DNA of 64,000 nucleotides, taken from positions 558,001-622,000 of the forward strand of contig NZ_CP059693.1 in assembly GCF_028657945.1 (NCBI RefSeq), in the 5' to 3' direction. Below the pieces are notes generated by a model, which did not search any database, was not told where the DNA came from, and saw only the letters and a list, made by a program, of their open reading frames with translations. A program made the position numbers and the translations under genes. This DNA comes from Thalassomonas haliotis (GTDB lineage: Bacteria; Pseudomonadota; Gammaproteobacteria; Enterobacterales; Alteromonadaceae). This document shows, piece by piece, positions 46,304 to 57,300 of this stretch. Numbering within the stretch: the stretch's first letter is position 1; every line of letters begins with the position of its first letter.

Positions 46304-46493
46304 TTGTTTTTTAGCTTTCCCTGTCCTGTGGTGAGCAACTTTTTTTGAAAAAAGAAAAAATAACCGGCCAATGTTAACAACAACTTATAAATAAAAGAAA
46401 TTTATCTGTATAGTATCTGGTCTATACTTTTTCTGGTGTATACCGGATTGATACGCGATAAAAATAACTTTTAAAAAGGAAGCATATCTACCT

Positions 46494-48467
46494 ATGACTT
46501 TTTTAACCTCGTCGGCCGTTGCGCTTTCTAATAAGCTGCGTTTTAAATATAAGTTCCTGATCCTGGCGTTGATTTTTTATATCCCGCTATTGGCCTGTGG
46601 TTGGTGGATTGTCAGTGAGCAGCTGGGGCGTATCGAGCAATATGACAAAGAGTTGATGGGCCTGGCCATGGTAAAAAAAGTTGCCATGCTGGAGCAGGAC
46701 ATCCGTCAAACCCAGGTAGAGAACAGTGCTGAGCAGCAGGTCTTACAAGATCTCAGCCAGTTAAAGCGCCAGGTGATAGACCTTTCCCTGTTAACCGAGC
46801 TTGGCCAGCAGCTTGAAGCCATAGATAACCGCTGGCAGGAAATCACCGACGCAAACGAGCAGTATAATCCGGCGGCACTGGCGGCCTTATATGACCAAAC
46901 GCTGGCGTTTCGTGAGAGCATTGCCGCTTTTAGCGGCCTGAGCAGGGAAAGCCAGGCCAGCGCCTTTTATATCTCCGAGCTGGTAGTGCAGCGTTTGCCT
47001 GCCATGATTGAATACCTGGCGCGCACCCGGGATTTAACCGCGGCAATTATCGATAACGAGGGCTTTACCGCACAAACCTATACCTCACTGGTGGCCCTGG
47101 ACAAGCGCCTGGATGAACTCCAGGTACAGCTGGTTAAATCCAGTGAGCAGCTGATCAAATCAGACGGCAGCCAGGTGAAGCAATATGCCCAGGCTTATCA
47201 GGAATTTCTAACCGGGCTTGATGAATACCAGCGGAATTTACGCAATAAGGTAATTGACCCGGACAGCATCTCCTGGTCCGCCAGCGGTGCCGGGCAAAGT
47301 ATCGGCATGATTTATCAGCAGGCGCAGGATTTACTGAAAAGAAACAACCTGCTGCTTGAAAGTAAGCTGGAGCAATACCGGGACAACAGCAACCGGGCGT
47401 TGGTGCTGTTAACCTTAGTTTTGCTGGCGGGTACTGTGATTATCGGCTTTTTGCTGGCGACCTTTTATTTCTCGCTAAAACAAAGCGTGACGGCGATTAA
47501 CCAGGCATCGGCCCGGCTTGGTAACGGTGATTTCAGTGAAAAGCTATTGCTTAATTCCCAGGATGAACTTGGCGATATTGCCTTAAGTTTTAATCAGATG
47601 CAGGAAAAAATTCAGGCATTGCTGATGAGCTTCAGCGACGATATTATTCAGCTAAAATCAACCTCGGTGAATATTCACCAGCTCAACACCGGCATGGAGC
47701 AAAGCCTGGCCACCCAACAGGAAAATACCCACAGCGTTGCCAATGCCGTGCGCCAGGTGTCCGATAGTGTTGCCGTGATCGCTAAAAATACCGATGAAGC
47801 CAGGGAGATCACCGAACAGGCGAGTACCCATGTAACCGAGGGGCAAACGGTGATCACCGAAACCGGTACCGCGATCAAAGATATTTCCGATGAAGTGAAT
47901 GTTTCGGCCTCTGTGATCAATGAACTGGCGGGATTAAGTAGCGAAATAGCCCAGTTTGTCAATGTTATCCGGGAAATTGCCGATCAGACCAACCTGCTGG
48001 CGCTCAATGCCGCCATCGAAGCGGCCCGGGCCGGTGAACAGGGCCGGGGTTTTGCGGTAGTAGCAGATGAAGTACGCACTTTGGCCAGCCGAACCCAGGA
48101 TTCCACCACGGAAATACAGCGCATCATCGAACAGTTGCAGGGCGGGGCCGAAAAATCTGTGACCGCCATGAACCAGGGGGTGGCCAAAGCAGAGCATGGT
48201 GTGGAAAAAACCCAGCAGGTGACCGAAACCTTTGATGAAGTCACCGAGAATGTCGGGCAAATTGTCGAAGCCACGGTGCAAATATCAGCCGCCGTTACCC
48301 AGCAAAACCAGATGGTGGTAGATATCGACAGCAATACCGTTAATATCGCCGAAGGGGCGGATCAGGTTATGCAGGCGGCCAAGGAAGCGGCGGGGGCCGG
48401 GCATGAATTATCTGTGCTGGCGGAGCGCTTATCCGGGCAATTGGCGCAGTTTACCTTTGTGAAGTGA
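46494..48467 (+). CDS. Methyl-accepting chemotaxis protein
   Basis: A chemoreceptor of 657 aa. First helix at about 22-42 ([19 protein letters not shown]), then a ~260-residue periplasmic part rich in Gln, Glu and Leu (helical). Second helix ([20 protein letters not shown]), HAMP, and the signalling domain with [20 protein letters not shown]-type tip and [16 protein letters not shown]. No C-terminal pentapeptide. The ligand is unknown. Upstream 270 bp holds the preceding terminator and a promoter region without a gene. Confidence 0.93.
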   Translation: MTFLTSSAVALSNKLRFKYKFLILALIFYIPLLACGWWIVSEQLGRIEQYDKELMGLAMVKKVAMLEQDIRQTQVENSAEQQVLQDLSQLKRQVIDLSLLTELGQQLEAIDNRWQEITDANEQYNPAALAALYDQTLAFRESIAAFSGLSRESQASAFYISELVVQRLPAMIEYLARTRDLTAAIIDNEGFTAQTYTSLVALDKRLDELQVQLVKSSEQLIKSDGSQVKQYAQAYQEFLTGLDEYQRNLRNKVIDPDSISWSASGAGQSIGMIYQQAQDLLKRNNLLLESKLEQYRDNSNRALVLLTLVLLAGTVIIGFLLATFYFSLKQSVTAINQASARLGNGDFSEKLLLNSQDELGDIALSFNQMQEKIQALLMSFSDDIIQLKSTSVNIHQLNTGMEQSLATQQENTHSVANAVRQVSDSVAVIAKNTDEAREITEQASTHVTEGQTVITETGTAIKDISDEVNVSASVINELAGLSSEIAQFVNVIREIADQTNLLALNAAIEAARAGEQGRGFAVVADEVRTLASRTQDSTTEIQRIIEQLQGGAEKSVTAMNQGVAKAEHGVEKTQQVTETFDEVTENVGQIVEATVQISAAVTQQNQMVVDIDSNTVNIAEGADQVMQAAKEAAGAGHELSVLAERLSGQLAQFTFVK

Positions 48468-48672
48468 TATCCGCCTGAGTGAGTTTTGCTCACGGTCGTT
48501 AATTTCTTTGCCCCGGAAGTTTAACCGGGGGAAACGGCGAACTTAAGCCAGGGCAGAGCAGCGAGCCGGGCTTATATCTTTGCTTATAGCTTTGTCATAC
48601 ACGCACTATTTCGCATTTTCATGCGCTTTGGGTATACTTGTTCGCTGTTTAGTACTGATTCTGGTGGAAAAG

Positions 48673-50004
48673 TTGATCAAGGCATCTCAAGGTATTGCGG
48701 TAAGTTCTCATGATATAAAAGTTTTTTGTGCTCCTGCTGAGTATAAACAGCAGCTGCTGACGCTGATACAAGCGGCCAGGTCGCGCATTTATATCACCGC
48801 CTTGTACCTGCAGGACGATGAAGCCGGGCGGGAAATTCTCCATGCCTTATACCGGGCCAAAGCCGAAAACCCTGCGTTAACCGTCAAGGTTTTTGTCGAT
48901 TGCCACCGCGCCCAGCGGGGCTTGATCGGTGAAGGCAAGCAGGAAGGCAACCGCGCTTTGTATCTGGCGATGGAAAAAGAATATCAGCAAAGCATAGATG
49001 TCTTCGGGGTGGCGGTAAAGCGTAAAGAGCTGTTCGGGGTGTTGCACCTTAAAGGCATGGTCTTTGACGAAACCGTTTTTTATACCGGCGCCAGTATCAA
49101 TGACATTTACCTGCACCAGCAAGAGAAATACCGCCTGGACCGCTATTACCAGATCACCTCGCAACCTTTAAGCGACAGCTTTTGTCTCTACCTTGACCGT
49201 CAGTTTGTCCAGTCGGGCCTAGTGCCGCGTTTGAATGACGATGTTTTGCCCGGGCCGGTAGAGCAAAAACAAAATATCCGCCGGTTAAAGGCGCGCATGA
49301 AAAAGTCCCGTTATGAACTGGAAACGGCGCCTGCTCAGCTTAACGGCGGTGATGGTATCCTGATCAAGCCCTATATCGGCTACGGCAGTCGGGGTAACAG
49401 CTTAAACCATACCATACGCCAGTTGGTGCAAAAGAGCCGCCGGGAACTGTTGCTGTTTACCCCTTACTTCAACCTGCCTAAGTCGCTGGCTAAAGATGTT
49501 ACCCGCGCCCTTAAACGTAAAGTCAAAGTCACCCTGGTGGTGGGGGATAAAAAAGCCAATGACTTTTATATTGCCGATGAAAAAGACTTTAGCACCATAG
49601 GCATAGTGCCCTATATCTATGAAATGCTGCTGCACCGTTTTGTCAAAAAGTGGCAGAAATTTATCGACAGCGGTCAGTTGGAAATCCGCCTATGGCAGGA
49701 TGACGGCAACAGTTTTCACCTTAAGGGGCTGATCGCCGACAACCGTTATCATTTGCTCACCGGCAGCAATTTGAATCCCCGGGCCTGGTCGCTTGATCTG
49801 GAAAATGGTTTGCTGCTTGACGATAAACAGGGGCATTTGCAGGCCCGGGTGCAGCAGGAAGTGGAAGTGATATTAAAGCATACCCGGCGCATCGGGCATT
49901 TCCGCGATCTGGACGGTATTGATAATTATCCGGACAAACCTAAGGCCTTGTTAAAGAAAATTCGTATGACACAGATAGACAGGATTTTAAAACGCTTTTT
50001 ATAA
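48673..50004 (+). CDS. pssA: CDP-diacylglycerol-serine O-phosphatidyltransferase (PssA)
   Basis: Phospholipase-D-fold enzyme making phosphatidylserine, precursor of phosphatidylethanolamine. Two HKD motifs: HLKGMVFDETVFYTGAS and HLKGLIADNRYHLLTGSNLN. Characteristic blocks DCHRAQRGLIGEG, HQQEKYRLDRYYQI, FTPYFNLPKS and NPRAWSLDLENGLL follow E. coli PssA closely. I choose TTG at 48673 (GGTGG 5 nt before), giving 443 aa; GTG at 48664 is possible. The open frame to 48580 runs across a TATACT -10-like element and is unlikely. Confidence 0.93.
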   Translation: MIKASQGIAVSSHDIKVFCAPAEYKQQLLTLIQAARSRIYITALYLQDDEAGREILHALYRAKAENPALTVKVFVDCHRAQRGLIGEGKQEGNRALYLAMEKEYQQSIDVFGVAVKRKELFGVLHLKGMVFDETVFYTGASINDIYLHQQEKYRLDRYYQITSQPLSDSFCLYLDRQFVQSGLVPRLNDDVLPGPVEQKQNIRRLKARMKKSRYELETAPAQLNGGDGILIKPYIGYGSRGNSLNHTIRQLVQKSRRELLLFTPYFNLPKSLAKDVTRALKRKVKVTLVVGDKKANDFYIADEKDFSTIGIVPYIYEMLLHRFVKKWQKFIDSGQLEIRLWQDDGNSFHLKGLIADNRYHLLTGSNLNPRAWSLDLENGLLLDDKQGHLQARVQQEVEVILKHTRRIGHFRDLDGIDNYPDKPKALLKKIRMTQIDRILKRFL

Positions 50005-50064
50005 ATGGACTTATTTCAGCTTATGCTTAGGGTGTAAGCTGATGACTTACAGGGTGAGAGTGCC

Positions 50065-50107
50065 GTTTATTTGCGTCAGGCACAAACTAAGTCTACATCC
50101 TGTAAGT
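50065..50107 (+). repeat. Relative of the 47-bp insert, downstream of pssA
   Basis: About 43 bp match the insert at 3396-3439: GTTTATTTGC, GCACAAACTAAGT (cataaactaagt at 3410), then TACATCCTGTAAGT. An inverted partial copy of its last part (ACTTACAGGGTG, 50045-50056) faces it, so the region can fold. It lies between the convergent pssA and amidohydrolase genes. Confidence 0.7.
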
Positions 50108-50144
50108 GCTCCTACTCTGCCATAAAAGGCAGGAGCAGGATTGG

Positions 50145-51731
50145 CTAGCCCTTTCTTTTTTCAGCCGAGACCATGTCCCTGACATCCTTAAGCAAGGCTT
50201 TGGCGTCATAAACTATACCGTCTTTCACGGTATAGTTTACCCCGCCGGTGCGCACCGGCTGGTTATTGTCGTTTAATTTAAAATGCCCGGTGCCGTATAA
50301 GGTTTTAAAGTTACGCAGCGGGTTATCCGGCACTATCACCAGATCGGCTTTTTTCCCGACCCGGATTGAACCGATATCATCAGCCATACCCAGCGCCTGG
50401 GCGCCGTTAAAGGTGGCGGAGCGGATCACTTCCAGGGCGTTAAAACCCGCTTCCCGCAGCAGCTCTAATTCCCGCACATAGGCGAAGCCGTATATTTTAA
50501 AGATATAACCGGCATCGGAGCCTGTGGTTACCCGGCCGCCGTGATTTTTATAATCATTGAGGAAGGTCATCCATTGGCGGAAATTGTTTTTCCAGGCAAT
50601 TTCATCGTCCGTGGTCCAGTCAAACCAGTAGGAGCCGTGGGCATAACGGCTGGGCTGGAAAAACTGCCACAGGGTCGGCAGGGTATAGTCCTGGTGCCAG
50701 TCGGCATTCATTTCCCGCATCAGATCCCGGCTGGCTTCATAGATGGTCATGGTCGGGTTGATGGTGAAATCCAGGGAGATCAGCTCATCCCGGACGTTTT
50801 TCCACTTCTGGCTGCCGGGCTGGGCGGCCTGTTGCCATAACCGGCCGGCTTCGCCAAACCTGTGCTGTTCGTTGTTGTAATTATATTCAGGGCTGTAGTC
50901 CTGGATGATCTGCTGCTCAAACAGCGCCTCGGGCAAACCGTACCAGTGTTCCATGGTGGTCAGCCCCAAACGGGCAGAATCCAGGGCGTTCATGCTGGTC
51001 ACTTCCAGTTGGGCGTGATGCATCATGGTACCCAGCTGCTGTTTTTTCGCTTCATTCAGGGCCGCAGCCATAATTTCAGGCGGCGCGCCGAAAAATTTGA
51101 TGCCTTTGGCGCCTTTTTTGGCAATCGCCTTGACCCAGCTCTTTGCCTGCTCGGGGGTTGTGATCTCGTCTTTCTGTTCCATGCCGAAACCGACATAAGG
51201 CAGGATCCTCGGCGCGGCTATGGTATTTTTTTCGCTGCGCTTAACATGATCTATCACCCAGGGCAGGCCGTTAAAGCTACCGGGTTCCCTAACTGTGGTG
51301 ATGCCGTGGGCGAGCCAGAGTTTAAAGACATATTCGGCGGGAATATTATCGGCGCTGCCGCCGATGTGGCCGTGCATATCGATAAAACCGGGTAAGACAT
51401 ATTGGCCGCTGATATCGATTTCTTTATCGTCTGCGCCTGCTATCGGGCGTTTGGCCTTGATTGGCACACCGGGGTTGCCGACATTGACTATGCTGACGAT
51501 ACGGTCATTTTCGATCACAATATCCATAGGACCGCGGGCGGGAGCGCCTTCGCCGTTAACCACTATGCCGCCGCGCAGGATCAGGCGTTTATAGGGGCCT
51601 TCTCCCTGGGTGCGCTGTGGTGCTTTAACCCCGGGAGCGGCCAAAACGCCGGTACTCAACGCCAGCATTGAGACAACTAAAGCGGATGCCAGGCCGGATT
51701 TTAATCCGGTGAGTAGACTAACTGATTTCAT
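50145..51731 (-). CDS. Exported amidohydrolase-family protein
   Basis: Metal-dependent amidohydrolase (TIM-barrel) of 528 aa, with a signal peptide (LASALVVSMLALSTGVLAAPG). Metal ligands: HGH in IDMHGHIGG, a histidine in MMHHAQLEV, one in TTMEHWYGL, and a late aspartate in TTGSDAGYIFK. The C-terminal GKKADLVIVPDNPL is typical of imidazolonepropionase-like enzymes. The substrate is unknown; a periplasmic cyclic amide or peptide derivative is possible. Codes for neighbour 2OG oxygenase are 13 bp upstream on the same strand, so they may form an operon. Confidence 0.87.
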   Translation of the reverse strand: MKSVSLLTGLKSGLASALVVSMLALSTGVLAAPGVKAPQRTQGEGPYKRLILRGGIVVNGEGAPARGPMDIVIENDRIVSIVNVGNPGVPIKAKRPIAGADDKEIDISGQYVLPGFIDMHGHIGGSADNIPAEYVFKLWLAHGITTVREPGSFNGLPWVIDHVKRSEKNTIAAPRILPYVGFGMEQKDEITTPEQAKSWVKAIAKKGAKGIKFFGAPPEIMAAALNEAKKQQLGTMMHHAQLEVTSMNALDSARLGLTTMEHWYGLPEALFEQQIIQDYSPEYNYNNEQHRFGEAGRLWQQAAQPGSQKWKNVRDELISLDFTINPTMTIYEASRDLMREMNADWHQDYTLPTLWQFFQPSRYAHGSYWFDWTTDDEIAWKNNFRQWMTFLNDYKNHGGRVTTGSDAGYIFKIYGFAYVRELELLREAGFNALEVIRSATFNGAQALGMADDIGSIRVGKKADLVIVPDNPLRNFKTLYGTGHFKLNDNNQPVRTGGVNYTVKDGIVYDAKALLKDVRDMVSAEKRKG

Positions 51732-51744
51732 TGCTGTCCTGTAA

Positions 51745-52443
51745 TTATTGTGGGGTGTAGATTCTTTCTGCCGGGTTAAACGCTACCCAGGACGTCAGCA
51801 CGTATTTATCACTGGATACCGGTACATTACCCCTGTGGGTATGGGTGAAACCGCAAGGGGCGATCACCATAGTGCCGGCTTTGGGTTTGACGCTTTTTTC
51901 CTGATAGAAAAACTCGGTTTCGCCGCCTTCTTCGACATCATTAAGGTAAATCAAAAACAGCAATACCCGGTGCAGGGCATCGTTGGGACCCGGCTGGGGG
52001 TAGATTTCAGAATGCCAGTAGCCGTAATTGCCTTTGCCTTTGTCATATTTCTGGGCATTGATCGGCGCCAGGCGGAATAAATACTTCATCAGGTTGACCA
52101 CGTTGGGCTTACCGATTTCGTCGAAGTTATCCACCGTCAGCTGTACCGGTTCTTTGGTAACCGGATGCGCCACCGTCAGGGAGATACCGCTGATAATACT
52201 GAAAAAGTACTTCGCCATATAGTCGCTGACCTTTTGGGTGCAGGCCTGGGTGATGGTTTGCATCGCCTGCTGGAATTCCGGATGTTGGTTCAGGTAAATA
52301 TCCTGGCTCAGCTTTTTACTGGTATCGACCCCGCCGCCGGTGCGGCCGGGATTTTTATGGGGGCTTTTTTCGAACTGGCGGACAAAGTCCTGGCAAAATT
52401 CCTTGGATAAGGCATCCGGGTATATTTCAATAAAGTCAGTCAT
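51745..52443 (-). CDS. 2-oxoglutarate/Fe(II)-dependent oxygenase
   Basis: A 232-aa prolyl-hydroxylase-like dioxygenase. The iron triad reads H-x-E in WHSEIYP (H168-E170 region) and a distal H in HTHRGNVPV, with K/R for 2OG in KYVLTSWV; usual P4H enzymes have H-x-D, and H-x-E is a variant of some marine bacterial/phage members. Also FLIYLNDVEEGGETEFFYQE is the characteristic core. The substrate is unknown; no signal peptide. It is just upstream of the amidohydrolase. Confidence 0.8.
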   Translation of the reverse strand: MTDFIEIYPDALSKEFCQDFVRQFEKSPHKNPGRTGGGVDTSKKLSQDIYLNQHPEFQQAMQTITQACTQKVSDYMAKYFFSIISGISLTVAHPVTKEPVQLTVDNFDEIGKPNVVNLMKYLFRLAPINAQKYDKGKGNYGYWHSEIYPQPGPNDALHRVLLFLIYLNDVEEGGETEFFYQEKSVKPKAGTMVIAPCGFTHTHRGNVPVSSDKYVLTSWVAFNPAERIYTPQ

Positions 52444-52603
52444 GGCCTTGCTTTTATTCGTTATTATTTTTCCACCAGCATACTATAATTCACTGCCTTT
52501 ATTGCAGAAATTTTAAGACAAAAGTTTGGTTCTTTATCCCCCGGGTGTAAGATTGCTGCTACAGCAGATTGATAAATCATGTAGATAACGAAAGGATAGT
52601 AAG

Positions 52604-52999
52604 TTGTTCAGTGAAACCATTACCCCGAGATTCAGCGATACCGATGCCTTAGGGCATATCAACAATACTATGGTGCCGGTATGGTTTGAAGGCGCCAGGG
52701 ATCCCGTTTTCCGCCTGTTTATGCCCGAGCTCGATACCGGCAACTGGCGGTTGATCCTGGCAAAAATTGACGTCACCTACCACGGCCAGCTCTTTTACGG
52801 CCAAGACATCGAGGTCAGAACCTATATCGGCCGTATCGGCGGCGCTTCGTTTGATGTTTATCAGGAGCTGTGGCAGCAAGGGGAAAAGTGTGCCAGCGGC
52901 ACTGCGGTGATGGTGCACTTCTGTTATCAGGAACAAGCCTCTATGGCGATCCCGCAAGCCATTAAAGTTGAGCTGGAGCAACACCTGCCCGCCGAATAA
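52604..52999 (+). CDS. Hotdog-fold acyl-CoA thioesterase
   Basis: A 131-aa protein of the 4HBT/YbgC-FadM group. TTG start with AAAGGA at 7-8 nt. The active-site block is FSDTDALGHINNTMVPVWFEGAR, with the D-x-x-G-H-x-N-N pattern. Then TYHGQLFYGQDIEVRTYIGRIGG. It hydrolyses acyl-CoA or acyl-ACP thioesters; chain specificity is unknown. It is a single gene. Confidence 0.88.
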   Translation: MFSETITPRFSDTDALGHINNTMVPVWFEGARDPVFRLFMPELDTGNWRLILAKIDVTYHGQLFYGQDIEVRTYIGRIGGASFDVYQELWQQGEKCASGTAVMVHFCYQEQASMAIPQAIKVELEQHLPAE

Positions 53000-53129
53000 A
53001 TCTGAGCTTGCTTTGCCTTTACCCGGTTTGCCTTCTTTGCAATAAAATCAAACCGGGTAAAATTTATGCCGCTATTTCTGTCTTTTCCCCTGGCATTAAC
53101 CTCCCCTTAACCCCAGATAGCCGATAATC

Positions 53130-53161
53130 ACCTCATTATTTTTTAATCAAATATTTGAGGT
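53130..53161 (+). other. Possible SD-sequestering hairpin of the RND adaptor
   Basis: ACCTCA (53130-53135) is fully complementary to TGAGGT (53156-53161), and GAGGT is the ribosome site of the gene starting at 53168. The 20-nt AT-rich loop makes a weak stem; biological relevance is uncertain. Confidence 0.3.
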
Positions 53162-53167
53162 ATTTAA

Positions 53168-54283
53168 ATGCGTACTACCATGAGCTGCCTGATGCCGTCC
53201 CTGGCGCTGAGTCTGCTGCTGAGCGCTTGCCGGCAAGAACAAGCTCCCGCTGAAGAAATCATACGTCCGATTGCCTGGGTACAAGCAGAAAAATCCGGCC
53301 TGGAGCAGGTCAGGCGTTTATCCGGCATAGTGCAGCCGGTGGAGTCCGCTGAGCTTAGCTTCCAGGTAGGGGGTAAGATTGCCGGGGTCCATGTCAAACT
53401 CGGCGATGTAGTTAAGCAGGGCCAGCTGCTGGCAACAATAGAAGACTCCCCCTACCGCTTTGACCAGATGTCGTCGCAGGCGAGCCTGGAGCAAAGTATC
53501 GCCACGCAAAAAGAAGCGGAAAACGAGTACCAGCGTTATGCCGAGCTGGAAAAACAGGGCCTGGTATCTGCCTCGGGTTATGACAATGCCAAAACCGGCT
53601 ATGCGAGGGCTAACAGCGCCATAGATCTGGCGAGGGCGCAGCTGGACATCAGCAATAAAAACCTCAGGGATACCCGTTTGATCGCCCCCTATGACGGCAA
53701 GATCAGCCAACGTTTGCTTGAGCCGTCCATGCAGGTGGCGGCCGGTCAGGGAGTCTTTGAGATTGAAGGCCAGATGGGGCTGGAAGTACAAGTAATGATA
53801 CCGGGAACCCTGGTACGGGATATCAGTCCGGGACAGGAGCTGGCGATTGCATACCCGGTATTGCCTGAGCTTACCGGCAGCGGAGTGATCACCGAAATCG
53901 GCTCAAAGGCACAAAGCGCCAATGCTTTCCCGGTGACGGTATTGGTGAAAAATGACCTGCAACACCTGCGCGCCGGTATGACCGCCGAGGTTAACTTTAC
54001 CTTTGCCGGTACCGGGCGCAGTGGTTACCGGGGAGAGGCTTTTCGTCTGCCGGTCAGTGCCCTTGGTGCAGGTGTCGGTCAGCAAGCCTATGTTTTTGTT
54101 TATGATCGACAAAGCTCTCAAGTGGCTAAGCGCAGGGTAGAGGTGGAAAATATTCTCAATAACGATGTTTTTATTTCTTCCGGGTTAAAGCAAGGTGAAA
54201 TTATCGCCACTGCCGGTGTGAGTTATTTGCGCCATGGCCAGCGGGTAAGTCTGCTCGACCAGCAAGTTAAGCAATTTAACTAA
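53168..54283 (+). CDS. RND efflux periplasmic adaptor (HlyD/MFP family), lipoprotein
   Basis: Membrane-fusion protein of 371 aa. The N-terminus is a lipoprotein signal (LALSLLLSACRQE) with a lipobox ending in C21. The lipoyl/barrel-sandwich half is visible in LSFQVGGKIAGVHVKLGDVVKQGQ, a coiled-coil hairpin at about 100-165, and NLRDTRLIAPYDGKISQ. It joins the inner-membrane pump to an outer-membrane channel; no TolC-like gene follows. Ends 20 bp before the pump gene. Confidence 0.92.
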   Translation: MRTTMSCLMPSLALSLLLSACRQEQAPAEEIIRPIAWVQAEKSGLEQVRRLSGIVQPVESAELSFQVGGKIAGVHVKLGDVVKQGQLLATIEDSPYRFDQMSSQASLEQSIATQKEAENEYQRYAELEKQGLVSASGYDNAKTGYARANSAIDLARAQLDISNKNLRDTRLIAPYDGKISQRLLEPSMQVAAGQGVFEIEGQMGLEVQVMIPGTLVRDISPGQELAIAYPVLPELTGSGVITEIGSKAQSANAFPVTVLVKNDLQHLRAGMTAEVNFTFAGTGRSGYRGEAFRLPVSALGAGVGQQAYVFVYDRQSSQVAKRRVEVENILNNDVFISSGLKQGEIIATAGVSYLRHGQRVSLLDQQVKQFN

Positions 54284-54302
54284 TTTAAGCGCAGAGGCTG
54301 GT

Positions 54303-57300
54303 ATGAATATCACAAAAATTTCCTTTGAATATCGAAAATCCATTTTTATGCTGCTGGCGCTGATGTTGGTGAACGGTGTTTTTGCCTATTTCACCCTGCC
54401 GGCGCAGGAAGACCCCACCACTGTGGTCAGGGAGGCGATTGTCTCAACTGCTTATCCCGGTATGTCGCCGGAGCGGGTGGAACAACTGATCACCAAAACC
54501 CTGGAGAAAGAAATCCGTAAGGTGCCGGAAGTGAAAAAAATCACTTCTACCTCGGAAACCGGCGTTTCGATCATCCATGTGCAAATTTATGATCGCTATT
54601 TTAATTTCGAAGATATCTGGCAGGATGTTCGTAACCGGGTGAGCGAAGCGGCGGTGAACCTGCCGGACGGCACTATGACCTCACAGGTAAACGACTCTTT
54701 CGGGGATGTTTCCGTGATCACCCTGGCATTGACCGCCGACGGCTTTAACCTCGGGCAAATGCGGGATATGGCCAAGCATATCCGGGATCTGCTTTATACC
54801 GTACCCGGCACCAAAAAAGTGGCAGTACTCGGGGTACAGCAAGAGCGTATTTTTCTGGAGTCGCCGGGCGCCAAGCTGGCCCAGCTGGGGATTTCCCCGC
54901 AAAGCATAGTCAAGGCCCTGCAGAACCAGAACATCATCAGTTCCGGCGGCCAGGTTGATACCGGCGCCACCTCTTTTATTGTTGAACCCAGCGGTAATTT
55001 TAATAGCCTGGAAGAAATCAGCGAGGCCCGGATCTCCATCCCCGGCAGCCAGGATAGCACAGCGTTAAAAGATATTGTGACGGTGCGCCGCGGTTATATC
55101 GATCCGCCGGATGAACCCGCCTACTTTAACGGCCAGCCGGCGATTATGTTCGGTGTCGCCATGCTGCCGGATTATAACGTGCCCGACTTTAATGCTTTGG
55201 TGAAGCAGCAAGTGGCGGATATTCAAGCGACCCTGCCGATAGGTTACCAGATAAATTTAGCAACGGATCAGTCGGTACAGGTAAAGGATAAAATCAACGG
55301 CATGACCGGCAATGTACTGCAAACCCTGATGATAGTGCTCTTGGTGGTGATCCTCTTTTTAGGCATGCGCACCGGTTTGATCGTCGGCTCCATCGTACCT
55401 TTTGTAATGCTGGGCACCCTGGCGATCATGAAAATGGCCGGTATGATGCTGGAGCAGCTGAGCCTGTCGACCCTGATCATTGCCCTTGGCCTGTTGGTGG
55501 ACAACGGCATAGTGATAGCCGAAGACTTTAAGCGTCGTCTGGAGCAGGGTACGGACAGATATCAGGCCATGTGTCAGGGAGGCAAGGAGTTGGCGATGCC
55601 GCTGCTGAGTTCTTCGGTAACGACCATTTTGTTTTTCCTGCCCCTGATGCTGGCAGAGCATGTTGCCGGGGAGTTTACCCGCTCGGTTTCCCTGGTGATC
55701 TTAATGACCCTGCTGACCAGCTGGGTGCTGGCCATCTGTGTCACCCCGATTTTTTGCTATCTGTTTATCCGGGTGAATAATAAGGGACAAGCCAATGTCG
55801 GGACCTCGGACAAGGAAACAGCAGGCGGAAAATATTATGGTTATTATGAAAACGTCCTGCATTGGATCTTAAGCCACAAAGCCCTGTTTATGGGCTTAGT
55901 GATCGCCATTTTTGTGCTGGCCATGGGCAGCTTTAAATTTGTTGCCCAGCAATTTTTCCCGAACTCGGACCGTAGTCAGGTTTTGCTGTATGTCGACCTA
56001 GCCAACGGCACTTCGGCGCGCCAGACCAATCGGCAAATGAAAGAGATTTTTGCCTGGCTGGACGATAAACAGCGTTTTCCCGAGATCCAAAGTTATGCCG
56101 GTTATTCGGGCTTTGACGGCCCCCGTTTTGTCGCTTCCCTGAGTCCGGAAGATCCGGCGGACAATAAAGGCTTTGTAATTCTTAACATGGCCGATGCCGT
56201 GCTCCTGGAGCAACTGGATCCGTTCGTGGATAAGCTGCACCGCGGCATGATTGAAACTTTCCCCAATGTTTCCGCCCGGGTGAAACGTATGTTTGTCGGG
56301 CCGTCGGACTCAAGCGTGATTAAAATTCAGGTGAAGGGGCCGGATAAAGATGTCCTGTATGCCAAAGCCGAAGCAATCATGTCGGTATTGCACCAGTTGC
56401 CCAACACTAAAAATGTCCGCACCGACTGGCAAAACCGTATTGTCAAAGTTAAGGTGCAGATAGACCAGCAAAGGGCGCGCCGCGCCGGGGTTACCTCAGA
56501 TGATATTGCCAGTGCCCTGCAGGGCTATTTCGATGGCGTGACCGTAACCGAATTTCGCGAGCAGGATAATATTATTCCCGTGGTCTTGCAGGCCAGGGGG
56601 GAGGAACGCTTTAACCTGGATCGGCTGCGCACGGTCACGGTGTTTTCAAGTGCTTTGGGACAAGGGGTGCCTTTGTTTCAGGTGGCGGACTTTGTTCCTG
56701 AAAACCAGTATTCAAGAATAAAGCGCGAGAATATGTTCCGTACCATCAGCGTACTGGCAACCAATACCGCCATCAGCGCCCAGGACATGCAGCTGGCGAT
56801 AAATGATGAAATTCAGCTGCTAAAAGCGGACTTACCGTTAAACCACAGCATAGAATACGACGGGGTGATTGTAGAGTCGGCAGAAGCGCAAGAGGCCATG
56901 GGCACCAGCGTACCTATGGTGATAGGCCTGGTGATCATTTTACTGGTGATGCAGTTTAACTCCTACCGCCGCGCGGCAATTATTGTTTTGACCATTCCTT
57001 TGTCTATGATAGGCACGGTGAGCGGCTTGATCATCATGGACGCGCCTTTTGGCTTTATGGTGACCCTGGGCATTTATAGCCTGGCGGGGATCATTATCAA
57101 TAACGGTATCGTGCTGATAGACCGCATAGATATCGAGCGCCGTACTGGCGTTAGTGATTACCAGGCGATCGTCAACGCCTGTAAAACCCGGTTAAGGCCG
57201 ATAGCCATGACCACTATTACTACTATTATGGGGCTGCTACCGCTGATCATGGATCCTGCCTCGGTCTTTTACGGCATGGCCAGCGTATTGGCGTTTGGTT

